Numbered from the stretch's first letter, positions 1 through 9,583 are shown. The stretch is 64,000 nucleotides of DNA from Salicibibacter cibi (GCF_016495865.1 NZ_CP054706.1:3658001-3722000), one strand, 5' to 3'. Notes: a model not told the origin generated them from the letters alone. Translations and numbers: made by a program.

Positions 1-902
1 CGATCTCCGGTCCCCACTGCCTGTTTACGATTCTCCGCGTACTCATCTTCCGCTTCTTTTTGATATTTGTCATAAATACGCGCCCGTAACACTTTCATCG
101 CTTTGTCGCGATTTTTTATTTGCGATTTTTCATCTTGACAAGAAACGACGATCCCGGTGGGGTCGTGCGTAATGCGGACCGCAGACATAGTCGTATTGAC
201 ACTCTGACCACCGGGTCCGCTGGAAGCAAAGGTGTCGATACGAAGATCCTTATCGTGAATCTCCACTTCCACGTCTTCCGCTTCCGGCAATACGGCAACC
301 GTCGCTGTGGATGTGTGAATGCGGCCGCCGGATTCCGTGGAAGGCACTCGCTGTACGCGATGGGCGCCGTTTTCATACTTCATTTTCGAAAATGCATCTT
401 GTCCGTTAATCGTGAAAATAATTTCTTTAAATCCGCCCATATCCGTTTCGTGGGATTCAATCACATCCGTTTTCCAACGGTTCTTTTCCGCATAGCGGCT
501 GTACATTCGAAAAAGGTCCCCCGCAAATAAGGCAGCTTCATCCCCGCCGGCGGCTCCGCGAATCTCTACAATGACGTTCTTTTCGTCATTGGGATCTTTC
601 GGAATAAGCAAGACTTTCAAATGCTCTTCGAGTTCTTCTTTTCTATGGCCTAATTCTACAACCTCATCGTTCACCATTTCTTGCATATCATCGTCCATGT
701 TTTCGTTTAACATCGTTTTCGCTTCTTCAAGCTCTTCTGTCGTCTGTTTATAATTGCGATACGTTTGTACGGTTTCTTCCAAGTCCGATTGTTCTTTTGA
801 ATAATCGCGTAGTTTGTCGGGGTCATTAACAATATTAGGATCGCTCAGCCATTCGTTGAGCTGGAAGTAGCGATCTTCCACCGATTGCAATTTTTCGAAC
901 AC
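1..902 (-). CDS. prfA: Peptide chain release factor 1, 3' end cut by window edge
   Basis: Class I release factor that reads UAA/UAG in the ribosomal A site and triggers peptidyl-tRNA hydrolysis. About 300 of the usual ~356 residues are present; the C-terminus lies beyond position 1. The GGQ catalytic tripeptide is visible within [10 protein letters not shown] (codons at 204-212), and the codon-recognition PxT tripeptide reads PST within [10 protein letters not shown]. The start is taken as GTG at 902 ([10 protein letters not shown] follows) because GAGGTGA sits five bases upstream; there is no ATG in frame. It is the most distal gene of the rpmE-rho-side core cluster, as in B. subtilis, although tdk, often found between rpmE and prfA, is not here. 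Identification is secure. Confidence 0.95.
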   Translation of the reverse strand, partial: MFEKLQSVEDRYFQLNEWLSDPNIVNDPDKLRDYSKEQSDLEETVQTYRNYKQTTEELEEAKTMLNENMDDDMQEMVNDEVVELGHRKEELEEHLKVLLIPKDPNDEKNVIVEIRGAAGGDEAALFAGDLFRMYSRYAEKNRWKTDVIESHETDMGGFKEIIFTINGQDAFSKMKYENGAHRVQRVPSTESGGRIHTSTATVAVLPEAEDVEVEIHDKDLRIDTFASSGPGGQSVNTTMSAVRITHDPTGIVVSCQDEKSQIKNRDKAMKVLRARIYDKYQKEAEDEYAENRKQAVGTGD

Positions 903-1033
903 AACATTCACCTCATTCTACTGCTTCACTCAGTATAATATAAGGGGCTGTAAGCGTCAAAATGAGGGTTGCCGCTACCAAGGGTTTCTTTTCATGCGCG
1001 AGCGGGAATGATACAGCAGACTGGAGGTATATT

Positions 1034-2374
1034 ATGAAACAATACGTGATCATCGGCGGCGATGCTGCGGGAATGAGCGCCGCCATGCAAATTGTCCGCC
1101 GTGACCCTGATGCACCTCAAGTCACGACGTTAGAAAGAGGCGGCATCTACTCCTATGCACAATGCGGATTGCCTTATGTCATTGAAGGCTCGGTCGCCCA
1201 AACGGATGACTTGATTGCAAGATCAAAGGAAACATTTCGTGAAAAATACGGCATCGACGCACGTATTTATCATGAAGTCAAAAGCATCGAGCCAAAAAAA
1301 CAACACGTACACGGCATAGATTTGGAACGTGACCAGCCGTTCACCATCCCTTATGACAAACTGTTAATCGCTACCGGTGCAGATGCTGTCGTCCCTCCTC
1401 TGCCGGGAAATAACCTGGAAGGGGTGCACACGCTTAAAACCATTCCCGATCTTGAACGCTTACAAGTTGAGCTTCATCAACCCCGTCACGTAACTATCGT
1501 TGGCGGCGGTTACGTCGGACTCGAGCTCGCGGAAGCTTTCGCTACGCAGCATATTCCCGTTCGCATCGTGGAACGCAACGACCAATTGGCGAAAATGTTT
1601 GACGGAGATATGGCCCGGCTTTTGCATGAGGAAGCGAGCGAGCAAGGAATCGAAATCGTATTCAATAAAACGATCACGGAACTGAAAGCGGATGCGAATG
1701 GACGTGTCAGTGCCTTATATGCAGGTAATGAAGCATACCCAACCGATCTTGTCGTTTTCGCTACAGGGATTAAGCCGAATACATCCTTTTTACACGAAAC
1801 GGGAGTCAAGCTAAATGAAAAAGGCGCCGTTCACGTCAATGCACAAATGAAAACCAACCTTGCGAATGTTTACGCAGCCGGGGATTGTGCCCTACAGTAC
1901 CATCGCATTAAAGAACAGCATGACTTCCTGCCTTTAGGCACACATGCAAACAAGCAAGGGCGTATTGCCGGCACAAATATGAGCGGAACAGAAAAATCCT
2001 TTCAGGGAGTTGTCGGCACTTCCATCTTTCGTTTTCTTCGCTTGACTGCGGCTCGTACAGGAATTTCGGAAAAAGAAGCAGAAGGACTGGGGATCCGCGC
2101 CGAATCCGTCTATTATAAAGGGACCGACATTGCCGGTTATTTCACGAATAAAAAGCCGCTCCATATTAAGCTTGTGTACCGAACTGACAACCATTTACTC
2201 CTCGGCGCCCAAATCATCGGAGAATCAGGCGTCGATAAACGTATTGACGTTTTGGCAACAGCGCTTTTTCATCGGATGAGCATGGATGAATTTGAAGATC
2301 TTGATCTGTCTTATGCCCCACCCTATAACGGCGTATGGGACCCAGTGCAACAAGCGGCCAGGCGAGTAAAATGA
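1034..2374 (+). CDS. cdr: CoA-disulfide reductase / FAD-dependent pyridine nucleotide oxidoreductase
   Basis: 446-residue flavoprotein of the single-cysteine disulfide reductase family, which reduces CoA-disulfide (or related persulfides) with NAD(P)H. An N-terminal FAD-binding Rossmann motif (VIIGGDAAGMSAA), the catalytic cysteine at residue 44 in YSYAQCGLPY, an NAD-binding GGGYVGLELAE and the second FAD motif YAAGDCA are all visible, followed by a dimerisation domain. An upstream in-frame ATG at 962 exists, but GGAGGT just before 1034 and the family N-terminus decide for 1034. No rhodanese domain is fused. It stands alone, transcribed away from prfA. NADH oxidase is the alternative name for near relatives; substrate is inferred from family. 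Confidence 0.85.
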   Translation: MKQYVIIGGDAAGMSAAMQIVRRDPDAPQVTTLERGGIYSYAQCGLPYVIEGSVAQTDDLIARSKETFREKYGIDARIYHEVKSIEPKKQHVHGIDLERDQPFTIPYDKLLIATGADAVVPPLPGNNLEGVHTLKTIPDLERLQVELHQPRHVTIVGGGYVGLELAEAFATQHIPVRIVERNDQLAKMFDGDMARLLHEEASEQGIEIVFNKTITELKADANGRVSALYAGNEAYPTDLVVFATGIKPNTSFLHETGVKLNEKGAVHVNAQMKTNLANVYAAGDCALQYHRIKEQHDFLPLGTHANKQGRIAGTNMSGTEKSFQGVVGTSIFRFLRLTAARTGISEKEAEGLGIRAESVYYKGTDIAGYFTNKKPLHIKLVYRTDNHLLLGAQIIGESGVDKRIDVLATALFHRMSMDEFEDLDLSYAPPYNGVWDPVQQAARRVK

Positions 2375-2410
2375 GATATGGAGACTTCTCCAATCCACAC
2401 TCCTAAGTAG

Positions 2411-2441
2411 AAAACCCTCTGCACACCGATGTGCAGAGAGG
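2411..2441 (-). terminator. Intrinsic terminator between cdr and small lipoprotein gene
   Basis: Stem CCTCTGCAC / GTGCAGAGAGG with a six-base loop; on the minus strand it is followed by TTTT, so it best serves the lipoprotein gene at 2488-2598 and could also stop cdr transcripts. Confidence 0.7.
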
Positions 2442-2487
2442 TTGCTTAACGTTCCCCATTGATCCCCTAAGATGTCCAGGATGAGCT

Positions 2488-2598
2488 CTATTCACTAAGA
2501 TGCTGGATATCTCCGACATCGATTGCCTGCGGCGGATTTGCCGGTGAACAAGCAACAAGACTCGCCAACAGAAGCAAGCAACAGAGCTTTTTAACCAT
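2488..2598 (-). CDS. Very small predicted lipoprotein (36 aa)
   Basis: Short gene with ATG at 2598 preceded by AAGGGGGT and ended by TAG. The product starts MVKKLC, has a hydrophobic stretch and a lipobox LVAC with the modifiable cysteine at residue 17, leaving a mature peptide of only about 20 residues ending IQHLSE. A terminator lies 45 bases beyond the stop. Membrane-anchored short peptide on the outer face of the cytoplasmic membrane is the inference; function unknown. It resembles no protein I can name. A longer overlapping frame (2403-2660) has no ribosome site and is rejected. Confidence 0.55.
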   Translation of the reverse strand: MVKKLCCLLLLASLVACSPANPPQAIDVGDIQHLSE

Positions 2599-2674
2599 TC
2601 CGATACCCCCTTGTTCAGAGGTGTGTCCCTATTCTTCCCTAGACAAGCGCGTGCAATCATGGAGGTTAATGGAA

Positions 2675-2734
2675 TTAGAAAACTTGGCTTTTCGCCAATT
2701 TTTTATGGCGAAAACCTTCGCCCAACTTATGTAA
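2675..2734 (+). repeat. Dispersed hairpin repeat, copy A left part
   Basis: Begins TTAGAAAACTTGGC and carries the GGCTTTTCGCC hairpin and the ATGGCGAAAACCTTCGCC stretch shared with copies at 7405, 11455 and others. The element is interrupted after TATGTAA (2728-2734) by an insertion; its remaining part resumes at 2991. Confidence 0.75.
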
Positions 2735-2990
2735 GGACTGCTGAATAACGGAAAAAGATTGGCACATAAGCATTTTCCGTTGGTGTTGTCAAAGCTGGAG
2801 ACCCTTGCACTTCTGGCAACGTACGGAGGGACGGTGCTGCAATGGCGAGACTCCAGCGGAAAAACGGACGCGCCAAGACCCCGCAGCGCCGGTTTTGCGC
2901 GAGGAGGCTTGACCGTTCGTCCGCGGAAAACGAGGCCATGGAAGCGGCATCCCGGCTTCGGCTGATAGCTGCAAGTTGTTCAGCAACCCC
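2735..2990. mobile_element. MITE-like 256-bp insertion with terminal inverted repeats
   Basis: Non-coding insertion inside copy A of the dispersed repeat. Termini GGACTGCTGAATAAC and, inverted, GGGTTGCTGAACAAC match at 12 of 15 positions, and the insert is flanked by TATGTAA at 2728-2734 and 2991-2997, a 7-bp target duplication. The interior is GC-rich with an inner CGGACG/CGTCCG pairing and no credible gene. It resembles the non-autonomous elements common in Bacillaceae intergenic regions; the mobilising transposase is not in the window. Confidence 0.65.
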
Positions 2991-3023
2991 TATGTAAAGT
3001 TGATTTATACATTCTTATCTACC
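2991..3023 (+). repeat. Dispersed hairpin repeat, copy A right part
   Basis: Continues the interrupted repeat with AGTTGATTTATAC and TTCTTATCTACC, matching the right half of the copies at 7405 and 22689. It runs straight into the rpmE terminator. Confidence 0.65.
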
Positions 3024-3075
3024 AAAAAAAGACTGCCTTTGCTGTCACGTTAATGACAACCGGGCAGTCTTTTTT
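3024..3075 (-). terminator. rpmE intrinsic terminator
   Basis: AAAAAGACTGCC pairs with GGGCAGTCTTTTT across a 24-base loop that has its own weak pairing. It sits directly after the L31 stop codon and has T-runs on both strands, so it may act bidirectionally. Confidence 0.8.
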
Positions 3076-3076
3076 A

Positions 3077-3322
3077 TTAATCCAAGTTGTATTTCTTTTT
3101 AAATTTGTCGATCCGGCCACCTGCGTCCGCAAGCTTTTGTTTTCCGGTATAGAAAGGATGCGAGTCAGAGCTGATTTCTACCTTAAGCAGCGGGTACGTA
3201 TTGCCGTCTTCCCATTCAATCGTCTCTGATGACGTGCTCGTCGAACCGCCCAAAAACTTGAAACCGGTGCTTGTATCTAAAAAGACAACATTTTGATACT
3301 GCGGATGAATGTCCGTTTTCAT
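3077..3322 (-). CDS. rpmE2: 50S ribosomal protein L31, type B (zinc-independent)
   Basis: 81-residue ribosomal protein of the large subunit ([10 protein letters not shown] start). It lacks the CxxC pair of zinc-binding L31 and carries the long loop typical of type B paralogues ([10 protein letters not shown]), so it should not bind zinc. Start at 3322 is set by AGGAGGGA eight bases upstream; the open frame extends further but without a ribosome site. In B. subtilis the gene at this place downstream of rho is the zinc-type rpmE, so this genome either keeps only the zinc-free form here or holds the other elsewhere. No Zur-box is evident upstream. Confidence 0.93.
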   Translation of the reverse strand: MKTDIHPQYQNVVFLDTSTGFKFLGGSTSTSSETIEWEDGNTYPLLKVEISSDSHPFYTGKQKLADAGGRIDKFKKKYNLD

Positions 3323-3435
3323 TATTGCGTTCCCTCCTCTTACACGCTTAAATATAAGCGATCGTTTCACACATGTTGTGATTATACCAAGGCCGTTTAC
3401 GTTTTTCAAGGGGTGTAATTGTGGCCATCGGTGAT

Positions 3436-4734
3436 TCACCCGGAGGAATAACTTCCGGCTTTCGATTTTGTATTTGCTCTTGCTTTGTCTTGCTCCATGC
3501 GCTCAAAAAATTCATCGTTCGTTTTCGTATCTTTAATCCGGCGAATAAAATGATCGATGAATTCGGGCGAATCGTTCATCGTTTTGCGCATCGCCCACAA
3601 ACTTTCAAGCTGGCTTTGCGTAACGAGCAGTTCCTCTTTTCGAGTGCTGGAACGGCGGATATCGATGGACGGGAAAATCCGCCTTTCCGCGAGACGACGG
3701 TCCAAGTGGAGTTCCATATTGCCCGTTCCTTTAAATTCTTCGTAGATGACATCGTCCATGCGTGAGCCCGTATCGACAAGTGCCGTTGCCAAGATGGTCA
3801 TGCTGCCCCCTTCTTCTATATTGCGTGCCGCTCCGAAAAATCGTTTCGGCCGATGGAAGGCAGCGGGGTCAATACCCCCGGATAACGTTCGTCCACTAGG
3901 CGGTATCACGAGGTTATATGCCCGTGCCAACCGCGTAATGCTGTCCATTAAGATAACGACATCTTTTTTTTGTTCCACGAGACGCATCGCCCGTTCAAGT
4001 ACAAGTTCAGTCACCTTCACGTGATTTTCCGGCACCTCATCAAAGGTGGAATGAACAACTTCCCCATCTACCGAACGTTCAATATCGGTCACTTCTTCCG
4101 GACGTTCATCAATGAGCAACATTATTAATTCTGCATGGGGATGATTTTCCGTAATGCTGTTCGCCACCTGTTTCAATAGCGACGTCTTGCCTGCTTTCGG
4201 AGGTGCTACAATCAGCCCCCGTTGCCCAAAGCCCACCGGGGTAATAATGTCCATAATCCTGGCGGAAAGCCGTCCGGGATTCGTTTCCAAACGCATGCGT
4301 TCATTCGGAAATAACGGCGTAAGCGCCGGAAAATGGGGGCGTTCTTTCGCTGTCTCCGGTTCATCCCCGTTCACTGCCTCCACTTGCAACAATCCATGAT
4401 AGCGCTCGTTATCTTTCGGTTTGCGCACTTTGCCGGAAACACGGTCTCCATTGCGCAAATCAAAACGACGAATTTGCGATGCAGAAATGTAAATATCTTG
4501 AGAACTCGGCAAATAATTAATCGGCCGCAGGAAACCATACCCTTCCGTTTGTATAATTTCCAAGACACCTTCCATGAACATAAGGCCATCCTGCTCCGCT
4601 TGTCCTTTTAAAATCGCGAAAATCAATTCCTGTTTCGTCAATTTGCTATAATAAGAAATTCTAAATTCTTTCGCGAGCCTGTAAAGATCCCGCAACGTCT
4701 TATCTTCAAGCTCCGCTATAGATAAACTCAACAT
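3436..4734 (-). CDS. rho: Transcription termination factor Rho
   Basis: 432-residue hexameric RNA helicase that ends untranslated transcripts. N-terminal Rho_N helices (residues 1-45), the cold-shock-like RNA-binding domain (GVLEI...GYGFLRP, ~55-125), Walker [11 protein letters not shown] (~179-188), Walker [18 protein letters not shown] and the secondary-site R-loop [11 protein letters not shown] are all in place. It has no long acidic insertion. The ATG at 4734 has only a weak ribosome site (GGTGATG). It lies between glpX and rpmE as in B. subtilis, with a 300-base upstream gap that could hold its own promoter. The residues contacting bicyclomycin are in the conserved core. Confidence 0.97.
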   Translation of the reverse strand: MLSLSIAELEDKTLRDLYRLAKEFRISYYSKLTKQELIFAILKGQAEQDGLMFMEGVLEIIQTEGYGFLRPINYLPSSQDIYISASQIRRFDLRNGDRVSGKVRKPKDNERYHGLLQVEAVNGDEPETAKERPHFPALTPLFPNERMRLETNPGRLSARIMDIITPVGFGQRGLIVAPPKAGKTSLLKQVANSITENHPHAELIMLLIDERPEEVTDIERSVDGEVVHSTFDEVPENHVKVTELVLERAMRLVEQKKDVVILMDSITRLARAYNLVIPPSGRTLSGGIDPAAFHRPKRFFGAARNIEEGGSMTILATALVDTGSRMDDVIYEEFKGTGNMELHLDRRLAERRIFPSIDIRRSSTRKEELLVTQSQLESLWAMRKTMNDSPEFIDHFIRRIKDTKTNDEFFERMEQDKARANTKSKAGSYSSG

Positions 4735-5040
4735 TCATCACCGTCTTTCGTAAATTCAACTGGTTGGCTACAATTTCTATTTAGGAATACATATAAGGAG
4801 AGGCAAAGCAACAATATTCTCTCTGTGAAGGAAGCGAGGCAGGGTCCATTCATTAAGGATAGATGTGATAACTGTCTCTATGGTTAACTTAAAAATAACA
4901 TATGAAGCCGCTTAAAAAAACCACTACGACAACATAAGACAAAAACAGAGGCCGGGACAAAACCGTATGTTCTGTTTTTATATTATATCACGTTTCTCGC
5001 CAAAGCTTAGAAAAACTTGGCTTTCGCCAAGTTCTATGCA
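4735..5040. other. rho-glpX intergenic region
   Basis: About 300 bases without a gene. It holds one long-loop hairpin (AAAAACAGA 4941-4949 with TCTGTTTTT 4971-4979) whose arm runs into GAGGCCGGGACAAAAC, a motif similar to the GAGGCTGGGACAAAA sequence often repeated between genes of Firmicutes, and the short copy B of the dispersed hairpin repeat. A rho promoter should lie here but no convincing -35/-10 pair was identified. Confidence 0.5.
5009..5031 (-). terminator. glpX terminator formed by dispersed repeat copy B
   Basis: On the minus strand CTTGGC-GAAA-GCCAAG followed by TTTTTCT, a compact hairpin with a GAAA tetraloop just after the glpX stop. The same core opens the dispersed repeat found at 7405, 11455 and elsewhere, so here only the terminator-like half of that repeat is present. 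Confidence 0.75.
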
Positions 5041-6009
5041 TCATGCTTTGAACACAAAAGCCGGTTTTTTCTCGACATTATGTTTCCCATCCACAAAACG
5101 AACGGTTCCGGATTTTGCCCGCATGACAAGCGATTGCGTGGACGCCCGTTTGCTTTTGTAGTGGACGCCTTTCAACAGTTCCCCGTCCGTGATACCCGTA
5201 GCAGCGAAAATACAGTCATCCCCACCGACAAGGTCATCCATGTAAAGAATTTTCGAAAGGTCCTCAATGCCCATCCCTCGGCAACGATCAGCTTCTGCCT
5301 CATCTTTCGGCAATAAGCGGCCTTGCACTTCCCCGCCGAGGCATTTTAAAGCCACAGCCGAAATCACACCTTCCGGCGCGCCGCCGGCACCGATTAACAT
5401 GTCCACTCCCGTTTCATCAAAGGCGGTATTAATGGCGGCTGCCACATCTCCATCTTGAATAAGCTTGATCCGGGCACCTGCTTTTCGGACGTCATTAATA
5501 ATATTCCGATGGCGTTCTCGATTTAAGATGCTGACGACAAGATCATCGACGTCTTTTCCCCGCGCCTTCGCAACCGCCTGAAGATTATCGGCAACAGATG
5601 CATCCAAGTCAATCACACCGACCGCGTCAGGACCAACGGCTATTTTATCCATGTACATATCGGGAGCATGTAACAATTTCCCGTGATCAGCGATCGCGAT
5701 GACAGCCAACGCGTTCCATTGGCCGTTTGCCACAATATTTGTTCCTTCCACCGGATCAACGGCAACGTCAACCTGGGGGCCGGAACCGGTTCCTAGTTTT
5801 TCCCCGATATAAAGCATCGGCGCTTCGTCTTTTTCCCCTTCGCCAATTACTACTCTTCCCTTCATCGGAATCGTATCGAATACATCACGCATGGCACTTG
5901 TTGCAGCATCATCCGCTTCCTCTTTGAGTCCTCTTCCCATCCATCTGGCGGATGATAAAGCTGCCGCCTCGGTTACACGCACGAGTTCCATCGTTAAACT
6001 TCTTTCCAT
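5041..6009 (-). CDS. glpX: Fructose-1,6-bisphosphatase class II
   Basis: 322-residue Mn-dependent enzyme of gluconeogenesis, removing the C1 phosphate of fructose 1,6-bisphosphate in the cytoplasm. The metal-binding [21 protein letters not shown] and GSGP segments of the GlpX family are intact, as is the length. ATG at 6009 ([10 protein letters not shown]) is preferred over an ATG at 6024 that overlaps the murA stop, because GGGGGA sits seven bases upstream of 6009 and relatives begin MERS. Fourteen bases separate it from murA, so the two are probably co-transcribed. A terminator follows directly. Confidence 0.95.
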   Translation of the reverse strand: MERSLTMELVRVTEAAALSSARWMGRGLKEEADDAATSAMRDVFDTIPMKGRVVIGEGEKDEAPMLYIGEKLGTGSGPQVDVAVDPVEGTNIVANGQWNALAVIAIADHGKLLHAPDMYMDKIAVGPDAVGVIDLDASVADNLQAVAKARGKDVDDLVVSILNRERHRNIINDVRKAGARIKLIQDGDVAAAINTAFDETGVDMLIGAGGAPEGVISAVALKCLGGEVQGRLLPKDEAEADRCRGMGIEDLSKILYMDDLVGGDDCIFAATGITDGELLKGVHYKSKRASTQSLVMRAKSGTVRFVDGKHNVEKKPAFVFKA

Positions 6010-6023
6010 CTGCTTTTCCCCCA

Positions 6024-7310
6024 TTACGAATGTTTCAATTGTTCCTGTTCTTCCTCTGTCATTTCTTCCCGCCAAAGCCTGGCTCCCAATTGTAGGAGTT
6101 TCTCTTCAAAAGCTTCATATCCTCGGTCAATATGGTGCACACCGGTAATTTCCGTGACACCGTCCGCCAAAAGCCCCGCGATAACCAAGGCTGCTCCTGC
6201 CCGCAGATCACTCGCCTTCACGCGCGCGCCTTCCAATTTTATTCCGCCGTTAACCATTGCGGAACGGCCTTCAACTTTTATATCGGCACCCATTCGCCGT
6301 AACTCATCTATATGTTTAAATCGGGAATTGTAGATCGTATCCGTAATGATACTCGTGCCTCGGGCCTTGGCAAGCAGCGACGTCACCGGTTGTTGTAAAT
6401 CCGTCGGAAAGCCGGGGTGGACAAGTGTTTTAATATCCACCCCTTTAAGATCATTGTTTGAGCGTACAACTACCGAGTCATCTTTTGTAATCACTTCGAC
6501 GCCCATTTCCTGTAACTTTGCTGTCAGCGATTCTAAATGATCGGGAATGATATTCTCAATCGCCACGTCCTTGCCCATTGTAGCGGCCGTTATCATGTAC
6601 GTGCCCGCCTCAATTCGATCGGGGATAATGGTGTGGTTGCATCCTGTCAGCTTTTCTTTTCCCTCAATTCGGATGACATCCGTACCCGCGCCTTTAATAA
6701 CTGCACCCATGCTGGATAAAATCGTAGCAACATCAATGATTTCCGGCTCCTTTGCCGCATTTTCAATCACCGTTCGCCCTTTCGCACGTGCGGCCGCGAG
6801 CATAATATTAATCGTGGCCCCTACACTGACAACATCCAAATATATTCTTGCTCCCCTAAGTTCATTTGCCCGTAAAAAAATCGACCCTTGTTCATTGGAT
6901 ACCGTGGCTCCCAATGCTTCAAAACCTTTAATGTGTTGATCAATCGGCCGTGGTCCAAGGTTACAACCTCCGGGCAACCCTATATCGGCCTTTTTATATT
7001 TCCCCAACATGGCACCCATCATATAATACGAGGCTCGCATTTTTTTCACGTGACCGTTCGGCAACGGCGTAGGTGTAATAGTACGCGGATCAATGGTGAT
7101 CGATTCACCGTACAGATCAACATCAGCCCCGATGTGCTGCAACAAATCCGCTAAAATTCCAACATCTGAGATCAGCGGCAGATTATCGACATGAACAGGT
7201 GCGTCCGCCAGGATTGCCGCAGGTATTAACGCTACCGCACTGTTTTTCGCCCCACTGATGTGAACGTTGCCGGATAGCGTATGTCCACCTTCTATCATTA
7301 GCTTGTCCAT
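6024..7310 (-). CDS. murZ: UDP-N-acetylglucosamine 1-carboxyvinyltransferase (second copy type)
   Basis: 428-residue enolpyruvyl transferase that commits UDP-GlcNAc to peptidoglycan synthesis. The fosfomycin-target cysteine is kept in [13 protein letters not shown] and the N-terminal ISGAKNSA motif is present. Its place between tal and glpX-rho matches murAB/murZ of B. subtilis, where a separate murAA is the main enzyme elsewhere on the chromosome. The stop codon overlaps a spare ATG of glpX (TAATG). Assignment as murZ rather than murA rests on gene order. Confidence 0.93.
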   Translation of the reverse strand: MDKLMIEGGHTLSGNVHISGAKNSAVALIPAAILADAPVHVDNLPLISDVGILADLLQHIGADVDLYGESITIDPRTITPTPLPNGHVKKMRASYYMMGAMLGKYKKADIGLPGGCNLGPRPIDQHIKGFEALGATVSNEQGSIFLRANELRGARIYLDVVSVGATINIMLAAARAKGRTVIENAAKEPEIIDVATILSSMGAVIKGAGTDVIRIEGKEKLTGCNHTIIPDRIEAGTYMITAATMGKDVAIENIIPDHLESLTAKLQEMGVEVITKDDSVVVRSNNDLKGVDIKTLVHPGFPTDLQQPVTSLLAKARGTSIITDTIYNSRFKHIDELRRMGADIKVEGRSAMVNGGIKLEGARVKASDLRAGAALVIAGLLADGVTEITGVHHIDRGYEAFEEKLLQLGARLWREEMTEEEQEQLKHS

Positions 7311-7404
7311 CGTCTGTCACTTCCTCATTTGGCAATTGTCTCACCACTCGCAAAATTATTGACAAGGAAAAATGCCGGACTTCAATATACCAGCCAGCAC
7401 ATTT

Positions 7405-7497
7405 TTAGAAAACTTGGCTTTTCGCCAAGCTTTTATGACGAAAGCCTTCGCCCAACTTATGCAGGTAAGAACGTTGATCTATACGTTCTTACCTGCC
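7405..7497 (+). repeat. Dispersed hairpin repeat, best full copy (C)
   Basis: Complete copy between murZ and tal. It has two parts: a hairpin CTTGGCTTTTCGCCAAG whose minus-strand form ends in GTTTTCT and could terminate tal transcription, and a perfect 14-bp inverted repeat GCAGGTAAGAACGT (7461-7474) / ACGTTCTTACCTGC (7483-7496). Other copies: 2675, 5009 (short), 9663 (degraded), 11455 (inverted) and 22689. Confidence 0.8.
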
Positions 7498-7550
7498 CAG
7501 TGTAGACATCCCTTCATCTTTATAGACGCCTGTCGATAACCGTTAAAACG

Positions 7551-8201
7551 CTAAGCTTTCCCATTCATTTTTTCCCAATCGGCAAGGAAAGCATCCAGCC
7601 CTTTATCTGTTAACGGATGCTGTACAAGTTGATGGATCACCTTGGGCGGGATCGTTGCAATGTGTGCGCCTTGTTTGGCTGCTTCTGCCACGTGCATGGA
7701 ATGACGGACGGAAGCGGCGATGATTTGTGTATCGATGTCATGTAACGCAAAGCTGTTCGCGATCTCTCCGATCAGGCTAACGCCGCTATGGCCTATGTCA
7801 TCAAGACGGCCGATAAATGGGGACACATAAGTGGCTCCGGCTCTGGCTGCCAAAAGCGCTTGCACACTTGAAAAAACCAAGGTTACGTTTGTTTCAATTC
7901 CATCCGCTTTTAAAGCCTTTACCGCTTTTAGGCCATCCAGTGTCATCGGAACTTTAACGGTAATATTCGGCGCTATGGCCGCTAATTCTTTTCCTTCTTT
8001 ATACATTTCTCCAGCTTCCGTGGCAATTACTTCCGCACTTACGGAACCCTTTACAACCGAAGCGATTTCCTGTAACCGAGACGTGAAATCCACCCCTTCT
8101 TTGGCAACAAGACTGGGATTGGTCGTTACTCCGCTAAGAATGCCGAGGTCATGGGCAAACTGAATATCATCCATATTTACCGAATCAACAAAAAATTTCA
8201 T
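7551..8201 (-). CDS. tal: Transaldolase (TalC / F6P-aldolase type)
   Basis: 216-residue single-domain class I aldolase of the TalC family, homologous to B. subtilis YwjH, acting in the pentose phosphate pathway. The Schiff-base lysine lies in [19 protein letters not shown] and the C-terminal [12 protein letters not shown] are family hallmarks. ATG at 8201 (MKFFVDS) fits the family N-terminus; a TTG at 8213 is a weaker alternative and neither has a strong ribosome site. Unlike B. subtilis, fbaA does not precede it: 340 non-coding bases separate it from spo0F. Confidence 0.93.
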   Translation of the reverse strand: MKFFVDSVNMDDIQFAHDLGILSGVTTNPSLVAKEGVDFTSRLQEIASVVKGSVSAEVIATEAGEMYKEGKELAAIAPNITVKVPMTLDGLKAVKALKADGIETNVTLVFSSVQALLAARAGATYVSPFIGRLDDIGHSGVSLIGEIANSFALHDIDTQIIAASVRHSMHVAEAAKQGAHIATIPPKVIHQLVQHPLTDKGLDAFLADWEKMNGKA

Positions 8202-8543
8202 CGTATTCAACAAGGATGCTGCTTAGCTGTTTGCTAAACCGAACGTCCTTGCCTTCCCCCCTTTCGAGATAGTTAGGCAGTTGTATATGGGTGGTTTGAA
8301 ACCTTATTAATCCAGGGGGATTTTGCTCTTGCGCATACCCCCTGAACAAGCTTTTTCATTAAGACCAATGGCATACTAAATATACAATTAATATGACATA
8401 TAGATCCATATTTCGATATACCATTCACTACTTGCGTATTATAACACAACTCTTATGATTTTTTCCTGCCCTCTGTGGAGAAAATTCGTGTGCCGGAAAT
8501 GAGTTTGCTTTCTTGCCGATCGATATTATGTAAGTTACGATGA
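8202..8543. other. tal-spo0F intergenic region (place of missing fbaA)
   Basis: Some 340 bases with no gene. On the plus strand AGGGGG (8312-) and CCCCCT (to 8342) can pair into a hairpin with a loop near 18 bases. The half nearer spo0F is AT-rich and could contain the tal promoter. No trace of fructose-bisphosphate aldolase coding sequence was seen. Confidence 0.4.
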
Positions 8544-8918
8544 TCAATCTCCTCGTTTATGGCTGTCCATGTACTGATTTACCTTTTCCAAAACGTCCTG
8601 AATATCAAATGGTTTTGATAACAAAGCAACGATCTCCAAGTTTGTTAAATCCGTTTTCGTATTGATCTCTTCATAGGCAGTCACAATGATCACGCCTGTT
8701 GTGATCCCCTCATCCCGTATGGTTTTCAATACATCAATACCGTTTAATCCGGGTAATTTTACATCTAAAATGATAAGGCCATAATCAACCTGCCTGATCC
8801 ATCCCAGCGCTTTCCATCCATCATGGCTCTCTTCAACCACGTAACCTTCTGCCTGTAAAACTTCTCTTATTAACGTACGAATACCCTCTTTATCATCAAC
8901 AATTAATATTTTGCGCAT
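8544..8918 (-). CDS. spo0F: Sporulation phosphorelay response regulator Spo0F
   Basis: 124-residue receiver domain without an output domain; it takes phosphate from sporulation kinases and hands it to Spo0B. The acidic pocket D8-D9, phospho-acceptor D52 (LDVKLPG), the switch threonine in VTAYE and the lysine in SKPFD are all present. ATG at 8918 with GGAGAGA upstream gives the canonical length. An in-frame ATG at 8960 also has a good AGGAG site and would add 14 residues. A sigma-H-like promoter overlaps the region upstream, as expected for spo0F. Presence marks the organism as a spore former. Confidence 0.93.
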   Translation of the reverse strand: MRKILIVDDKEGIRTLIREVLQAEGYVVEESHDGWKALGWIRQVDYGLIILDVKLPGLNGIDVLKTIRDEGITTGVIIVTAYEEINTKTDLTNLEIVALLSKPFDIQDVLEKVNQYMDSHKRGD

Positions 8919-8979
8919 GGTTCTCTCCTTTGCTGTAAAGGGTATGCGGACTTTATCCATATTTGCTTCTCCTATGTTT

Positions 8980-9007
8980 ATTTCTCTGTCAAAAACGTAA
9001 ATCCTTT
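8980..9007 (-). promoter_or_regulatory. Candidate sigma-H promoter of spo0F
   Basis: Minus strand: -35 AAAGGATTT (9007-8999) matches the sigma-H RNAGGAWWT consensus in full, 12-base spacer, -10 GAGAAAT (8986-8980) matches RNNGAAT with one difference. The spacer holds TTTGACA, one base off a Spo0A box. spo0F of B. subtilis is known to use sigma-H and Spo0A. Confidence 0.5.
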
Positions 9008-9067
9008 TAATCATTGCCCGCTTTTATGGTATTTTTGATGTTGGGTAGGAGGAAAGGAGACGATTCC

Positions 9068-9583
9068 ATGATAAAGAGTTATACAACACAATTGCAACAT
9101 GTTTTCCATACGATCGGCAAGCAAGAGGAAGCGATTGCAGACGGCGCACGCCTTTTAGCACAAGCGCTTGTAGGCGAGGGGACAATATATGTAATAGCGA
9201 ACAAGCGCTTCTCGGCACTTGCAGATACAATGGTTCAGAACAAAGACACACCCAAGCGGATACAGCGCATGACCCAACAACAAAAAAAAGCGCTTACCAC
9301 CGCTGACCGTATGCTTGTTCTGAGCGAAGGAACAGAAACGAAGGAGGAATTATTACACCTTCAAGATTTGTTACAGGCGCATATTCCTATCGTTTTTTTG
9401 GGACCGGGATCCCCCGGCCTATCGTTTGAAGAAGGCATGGAGGAACCAATGGTGATTACTACCCCTTCTTCTCCCATCGTGCCCGCTCCCGACGGAAACA
9501 AATGCGGATACCCGACAGAGATCGCAATTATTTATGCCTATCAAGCGATGATGTTCGAATTGTCGGAGATGATCGCTGATTAA
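9068..9583 (+). CDS. ywjG: DUF2529 family protein (YwjG)
   Basis: 171-residue cytoplasmic protein of unknown biochemical role, found between spo0F and pyrG in many bacilli. It has a SIS-like look: alternating strands and helices with EGTIYVIANKRFSALAD and a GPGSPGLSFEEG loop. ATG at 9068 (MIKSYTT) has GGAGA upstream; the frame opens earlier at 9014 without a site. It is divergent from spo0F and convergent with pyrG. Confidence 0.8.
   Translation: MIKSYTTQLQHVFHTIGKQEEAIADGARLLAQALVGEGTIYVIANKRFSALADTMVQNKDTPKRIQRMTQQQKKALTTADRMLVLSEGTETKEELLHLQDLLQAHIPIVFLGPGSPGLSFEEGMEEPMVITTPSSPIVPAPDGNKCGYPTEIAIIYAYQAMMFELSEMIAD

Noticed and set aside
8544-9014. 156-residue form of Spo0F from an upstream start
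   Set aside because: The extension overlaps the sigma-H-like promoter and exceeds the family length; 8918 has a good ribosome site.
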